A stretch of DNA of 64,000 bases. Source: Aldehydirespirator sp965220345. Lineage in GTDB: Bacteria > Actinomycetota > Acidimicrobiia > Acidimicrobiales > Aldehydirespiratoraceae. The stretch spans positions 992,001 to 1,056,000 of the forward strand of contig OZ244822.1 of NCBI GenBank assembly GCA_965220345.1, read 5' to 3'. This document shows, piece after piece, positions 60,153 through 64,000 of this stretch. A program made the position numbers and the translations under genes. The notes under the pieces were generated by a model. It ran no database searches, was not told the origin of the DNA, and was given only the letters and a program-made list of their open reading frames with translations. Positions within the stretch are counted from its first letter, which is position 1. Every line of letters starts with the position of its first letter.

Positions 60153-61775
60153 GTGAAACGAATGAAATGGCTGGTCGCAACGCTGTGTGCGGTGGCTTTA
60201 GTCGCCGCGGCCTGCGGTGACGACGATTCAGACGACTCTTCGGATTCGTCTGCAGCGGAAACCGCTGCCGCTCAGGCCGCCGCTGAAGCATCAGCAGCAG
60301 AAGCCGCGACAGCTCAACAAGCAGCCGAAGATGCCGAAACCGCACGCGCCGAAGCCGAGCAACGCCTCGCTGACGCAGAAGCTGCTGCCGCAGAAGCAAG
60401 TGCCGAGCAGCAGGCCGCGGCTCAGGCAGAACTAGAAGCAGCCATGGCCGCCGCTAACGAAGCTGAACAGGCTGCCGCTGCTGCAATGGCCGAAGCCGAA
60501 GCGGCCGCAGCGCGCGAAAGCGAAGCTCAGCAAGCTCTCGCTGCTGCTGATGAGGTCGCTGTTGATTTCGGTGTTGACGCTGAAGAGAAAGTCATTCGAG
60601 TTGGTCTCAATACTGACCTGACTGGCGCTTTTGCTCCGCTTACTACCGCGATCACTGATGCTCACGAGGCTTATTGGGAGTGGGTCAACGACAATGGCGG
60701 TATTGAAGGCTGGACGGTTGAGCCGATTGTGGTGGATAATGCTTATGACGTGGCTACTCACCTAGAGAACTATGAGGTGATGTCAGGCACTGGCTCTGAG
60801 GGTGTGGTCATGTTGGCTACCTCAACTGGTTCTCCGCATTCTGCTGCTATCGCGCCGCGCCTTATTGAGGATCAGATGGCCGCGATTCCGTTGTCGTGGT
60901 ATTCGGGCTGGCCTGATCCAGAGATCGGTCAGAACCTCTTTGAGGTGCAAACCAACTACTGCATTGAAGCCATGAACGGCAGCACCTACATGTCTGAGAC
61001 TTACGGCCCCAATGTTGCCATTGTTTCGTTCCCTGGTGACTACGGCCAAGACGGTGCTCGTGGTGTTAAGGTCGCAGCCGAAGCTTTGGGTTTGAACATT
61101 GTTTATGACGGCGAAGGCGCGGTTATTCCTGGTTCTGACCAGACACCGGTCATCAACGAAATCGTCAACTCGGGCGCTGACTGGGTATGGGCCACGCTCA
61201 ACCCGGGACACCTCGCCGAACTAATGGGTGGTGCTTTCTCGGCTGGTTTCCGTGGCCAATGGATGGGCAACAGCCCAACCTGGAACCCGGCACTGCTCAA
61301 CACCGCCATCGGCCCCATCGCTGATCAGTTCTACACGCACTCCACCTACACAGTTCTGTGGGGTGTCGGTGAAGCTGAAGGCATGCGCGAAACCATTGAA
61401 GTGCTGCGCGAATACCGCGCAGACGCGCCCTTCAACGATGTTTACATCATCAGCTTCATTCAGGGTTACATGGTGCATCAGATACTTGAGCGTGCCATCC
61501 TTACCGGCGACTTGACCCGCGCTGGCGTGCTAGCTGCGGCGAACTCGGTTACAGCCAACCTCAAAGGGCTCGCACCCGAGCAAAGCTGGCGCGGTGACCC
61601 CAACGCCAATCTTGTGCGTGAAACCTACATTTACGACGTTGACTTGTCGCTTTACACGCCCGGTGCCACCGTGTCCACCGAGGACGGCAATGGTGGCTAC
61701 AGACTAATCAAAGGCCCATACGTCTCTGAAACAGCAGCCAACTGGGAATACGAGCCCTGCTTCATCGCTTCCTAG
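60153..61775 (+). CDS. ABC transporter substrate-binding lipoprotein with Ala-rich coiled-coil linker
   Basis: 540 residues. Lipoprotein signal (MKRMKWLVATLCAVALVAAAC) with lipobox VAAAC, lipid Cys at 21. Residues about 25-135 are Ala/Glu/Gln-rich, predicted coiled coil (AEQRLADAEAAAAEA, QQAAAQAELEAAMAAANEA). Residues about 140-540 are the Leu/Ile/Val-type periplasmic binding domain (VIRVGLNTDLTGAFAPLTTAI, VAIVSFPGDYGQDGARG). The long spacer between lipid and ligand domain is unusual. It is part of the liv operon. Confidence 0.88.
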   Translation: MKRMKWLVATLCAVALVAAACGDDDSDDSSDSSAAETAAAQAAAEASAAEAATAQQAAEDAETARAEAEQRLADAEAAAAEASAEQQAAAQAELEAAMAAANEAEQAAAAAMAEAEAAAARESEAQQALAAADEVAVDFGVDAEEKVIRVGLNTDLTGAFAPLTTAITDAHEAYWEWVNDNGGIEGWTVEPIVVDNAYDVATHLENYEVMSGTGSEGVVMLATSTGSPHSAAIAPRLIEDQMAAIPLSWYSGWPDPEIGQNLFEVQTNYCIEAMNGSTYMSETYGPNVAIVSFPGDYGQDGARGVKVAAEALGLNIVYDGEGAVIPGSDQTPVINEIVNSGADWVWATLNPGHLAELMGGAFSAGFRGQWMGNSPTWNPALLNTAIGPIADQFYTHSTYTVLWGVGEAEGMRETIEVLREYRADAPFNDVYIISFIQGYMVHQILERAILTGDLTRAGVLAAANSVTANLKGLAPEQSWRGDPNANLVRETYIYDVDLSLYTPGATVSTEDGNGGYRLIKGPYVSETAANWEYEPCFIAS

Positions 61776-61793
61776 CGGTTTAGAGACCGAGTG

Positions 61794-61850
61794 ATCTCTC
61801 ACAGCGTGGCGACATGGACAATTGCGCCCATGTCGCCACGCTGAAGAGAT
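61794..61850 (+). promoter_or_regulatory. Very stable hairpin between the binding-protein and livF genes
   Basis: A 16-bp perfect stem (61802-61817 with 61828-61843) around a 10-nt loop; outer arms ATCTCT/AGAGAT extend it to 22 paired bases. No T tract follows, so it may act as an mRNA stabiliser or attenuator that keeps the binding-protein message more abundant than the downstream genes. Confidence 0.65.
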
Positions 61851-61915
61851 TCGGTGAGAACCTTTGAGAAAGTTTGAGGCAAGGGCCCCTTTGCGATCGC
61901 CTGAAGAAATGACCA

Positions 61916-62707
61916 ATGCTTGAAGTAGCAAACCTTGAAGTTGTTTACAACGATGTGGTGTTAGTGCTGCGCGGTCTGTCACTTGATGTACCTGAAGGCA
62001 ACATTGTGGCTTTACTCGGCTGCAATGGCGCTGGCAAGACCACTGCGGTTAGAGCTGTGACAGGGCTCCTAGATGTGCATGAAGGTGACATCACCAAGGG
62101 ATCGGTGACCTGGAACGGCACCGATATTTCCGATTTCAAGCCGTCGCGCATTGTTGAGTCGGGAATAACCCAGGTAATGGAAGGCCGCCGGATTTTTGCG
62201 GAACTCTCGGTTGACGAAAACCTCAACACTGGCGGGTTCACGGTGCGTAGTCGCACTCAAAACGAAGAGGCTTATCAGCGGGTCATGGAACTCTTCCCGC
62301 AGCTCAAAAGCAGGCGGCGCTCCACTGCGGGTTACCTTTCTGGGGGAGAGCAGCAGATGCTGGCTATCGGCCGCGCCATGATGGCCGATCCAAAGCTTTT
62401 GATCCTTGATGAACCATCGCTGGGTTTGGCACCGATGCTGATCGAACAGATCCGCGACATTATTGTCGACATCAACCGCTCTGGTACTAGCGTGCTGCTG
62501 ATCGAACAGAACGCGGTGATGGCTCTTTCGATAGCTGATTACGGCTATGTCATGGAATCAGGCAAGGTAGTGATGGACGGTGCGCCCAAAAAACTGCTCG
62601 CCGACGAAGATATTCAAGAGTTCTACTTGGGACTGCACGCCGAAGGCGAACGCAAATCGTTCCGTGACGTTAAGCATTACAAGCGCCGCAAGCGCTGGCT
62701 GTCATGA
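61916..62707 (+). CDS. livF: ABC transporter ATP-binding protein, LivF family
   Basis: 263 residues. Walker A LLGCNGAGKTT, signature YLSGGEQQMLAIGRAMM, Walker B LLILDEPSLGLAP, and the LivF-specific IVESGITQVMEGRRIFAELSV. The C-terminus is unusually long and basic (KSFRDVKHYKRRKRWLS). It powers the transporter with LivG. Confidence 0.92.
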   Translation: MLEVANLEVVYNDVVLVLRGLSLDVPEGNIVALLGCNGAGKTTAVRAVTGLLDVHEGDITKGSVTWNGTDISDFKPSRIVESGITQVMEGRRIFAELSVDENLNTGGFTVRSRTQNEEAYQRVMELFPQLKSRRRSTAGYLSGGEQQMLAIGRAMMADPKLLILDEPSLGLAPMLIEQIRDIIVDINRSGTSVLLIEQNAVMALSIADYGYVMESGKVVMDGAPKKLLADEDIQEFYLGLHAEGERKSFRDVKHYKRRKRWLS

Positions 62708-62726
62708 GTGAAGAGAGCCCGAATCC

Positions 62727-63536
62727 ATGAACGAATCGCAATCTTCGGCTGCTGCACTGCTTGAAGTGGATGACATCTCACTTCGTTTCGGTGGGGTTAC
62801 GGCCATCGATTCGGTCTCGTTCACGGTTCGAGCTGGTGAGCTTTACGCCATCATCGGACCGAATGGCGCTGGCAAAACTTCAATCTTCAATTCGATCTCA
62901 CAGGTTTACCGTCCTCAAGAGGGCGACATTCGCTGGCGAGGCGAATCGGTCATGGGGGTGCGCCCCGACCGGATCGCGCAGCTGGGTGTGGCGCGGACCT
63001 TTCAAAACATTGAACTTTTCCCGCAGATGACCGTGCTCGACAACCTTTTGACGGGACGACACATCCGCATGAACAGCTCCTTTCTGGCCGGGGCGCTGTG
63101 GATCGGCAGAGCCAAGCGCGAAGAAGTAGAGCATCGCCGCAAAGTCGAGGACATCATCGACTTCCTTGAGATCGAAGGCTGGCGCAAGCATCCAGTGGCC
63201 TTGTTGCCTTACGGCATCCAAAAGCGTGTCGAGTTAGGACGAGCTTTAGCGATGGAGCCCGAACTGTTGATGCTAGATGAGCCAGTAGCAGGAATGAACC
63301 TCGAAGAAACCGAAGACATGGCACGTTTCGTCCTTGATATTCGCCGCGAGCTTGACGTGACTCTGTTGATGGTGGAACACGACATGGGTTTAGTGATGGA
63401 CATCGCCGACCGAGTAATGGTGCTTGACTTTGGCCGCAAAATTTCTGAAGGCACCCCGGCTGAGGTTCAAAGCGACCCAAACGTGATTGCCGCGTATTTG
63501 GGTAGCACCGAACTTGATGTGCAGGACACCGAGTGA
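62727..63536 (+). CDS. livG: ABC transporter ATP-binding protein, LivG family
   Basis: 269 residues. Walker A IIGPNGAGKTS, the LivG-type signature LPYGIQKRVELGRALAM, and Walker B LLMLDEPVAGMN. It starts 19 bp after livF. Its stop codon overlaps the GTG of bioB by three bases. Confidence 0.92.
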   Translation: MNESQSSAAALLEVDDISLRFGGVTAIDSVSFTVRAGELYAIIGPNGAGKTSIFNSISQVYRPQEGDIRWRGESVMGVRPDRIAQLGVARTFQNIELFPQMTVLDNLLTGRHIRMNSSFLAGALWIGRAKREEVEHRRKVEDIIDFLEIEGWRKHPVALLPYGIQKRVELGRALAMEPELLMLDEPVAGMNLEETEDMARFVLDIRRELDVTLLMVEHDMGLVMDIADRVMVLDFGRKISEGTPAEVQSDPNVIAAYLGSTELDVQDTE

Positions 63537-64000
63537 CGCAGGCCGCACTCAAATCCGCTACCGAAGCACTGCTGCAACAACGCCGTTTGCTTAGCACAGA
63601 CGAACTCGCTGAACTAGCCGCACTAGATGAGCTGGCAGTGCCTTCGCTGGCTGCCTTAGCTCACGAAGTGCGCCTCGCTTATGCCGGTCCCGAGGTCGAA
63701 GTGGAAGGCATCTTGTCGGCCAAAACCGGCGGGTGTAGCGAAGACTGCCATTTTTGCAGCCAGTCAGCGGCTTTTGACACGCCAGTAAAAGCCACCCCTT
63801 TCCTTGACGCAGACGAGGTTCTGGCCGCAGCGCGTGAGACAGCCGAACTTGGTGCCAGCGAGTTTTGTCTGGTGTTGGCGATCCGCGGCCCGGATCAGCG
63901 CATAATGGATCGCCTCGTTGATTTGACGGCATTGGTGACAGCCGAAACTGGCTTGAACGTGGCTGTGAGTGCTGGGATACTCACTCAAGAGCAAGCCTTT
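63533..64000 (+). CDS. bioB: Biotin synthase, 3'-truncated by the window end
   Basis: Frame from GTG 63533 (VTQAALKSATEALLQQ), which overlaps the livG stop, with no stop before the window ends. Radical-SAM motif SAKTGGCSEDCHFCSQS (Cys 68, 72, 75), then TGLNVAVSAGILTQEQAF. It inserts sulfur into dethiobiotin. About 156 residues are visible; the rest lies beyond base 64000. Confidence is high from the CSEDCHFC motif. Confidence 0.93.
   Translation, partial: MTQAALKSATEALLQQRRLLSTDELAELAALDELAVPSLAALAHEVRLAYAGPEVEVEGILSAKTGGCSEDCHFCSQSAAFDTPVKATPFLDADEVLAAARETAELGASEFCLVLAIRGPDQRIMDRLVDLTALVTAETGLNVAVSAGILTQEQAF

Overview
The window is a chromosomal origin region from an actinomycete-type bacterium (Actinomycetota). 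The order sigma factor - anti-sigma - trxB - trxA - cwlM-like - parB - parA - rsmG - jag - yidC - yidD - rnpA - rpmH - dnaA - dnaN - recF - dciA - gyrB - gyrA - DUF3566 - tRNA-Ile matches the mycobacterial origin neighbourhood. DUF222/HNH, DUF5318, an F420-type (DDN) nitroreductase homologue, an ECF sigma/anti-sigma pair and frequent GTG starts also fit. Moderate GC and the acyl-CoA/Liv-type transporter content suggest the Acidimicrobiia or a related marine/freshwater lineage, but that is inference.

Layout. 1-3.1 kb: end of hemB, then hemL and a YceI-like exported protein (tetrapyrrole synthesis). 3.1-10.5 kb: accessory region with an orphan AAA/DUF4143 ATPase, a decayed IS30-family element with an abutting truncated second copy and flanking 50-bp direct repeats, a large DUF222/HNH protein with a repeat-expanded linker, a degenerate repeat array and a small Cys-containing protein. 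10.5-24 kb, mostly minus strand: pgi, a membrane cytochrome c, a DDN-family protein, a three-gene XRE/ImmA-IrrE operon (first gene frameshifted), a molybdopterin oxidoreductase with a fused 4x[4Fe-4S]/NrfD subunit, an FMN alpha-hydroxyacid dehydrogenase, a hisN-like phosphatase (plus), a small ORF and a saccharopine-dehydrogenase-like protein. 24-35 kb, minus: tRNA-Ile, DUF3566, TadE-like, gyrA, gyrB, dciA, recF, dnaN, dnaA. 33-35.2 kb: likely oriC, with DnaA boxes on both sides of dnaA. 35.2-40.6 kb, plus: rpmH, rnpA, yidD, yidC, jag, rsmG (its stop lies inside a perfect parS), parA, parB. 40.6-46.2 kb, minus: cwlM-like, trxA, trxB, membrane protein, anti-sigma, ECF sigma, degV. 46.3-52.9 kb, plus: cca, DUF5318, panB, rpsF-ssb-rpsR-rplI, dnaB. 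52.9-64 kb, plus: two acyl-CoA dehydrogenases, an acyl-CoA synthetase, a complete Liv-type ABC transporter, and the start of bioB, cut by the window end.

The strongest unexplained theme is a high load of short tandem duplications. Six unrelated genes carry exact or near-exact 15-bp (five-codon) duplications. A 43-bp unit spanning the jag stop and rsmG start is present five times plus a partial copy. The start codon of the FeS/NrfD gene sits in a 17-bp unit repeated four times. 12- and 24-bp repeats occupy other intergenic regions. The best candidate for an uncharacterised system is the XRE/ImmA-IrrE operon at 13.8-15.5 kb, with a putative repeated operator and a homopolymer frameshift in its first gene.
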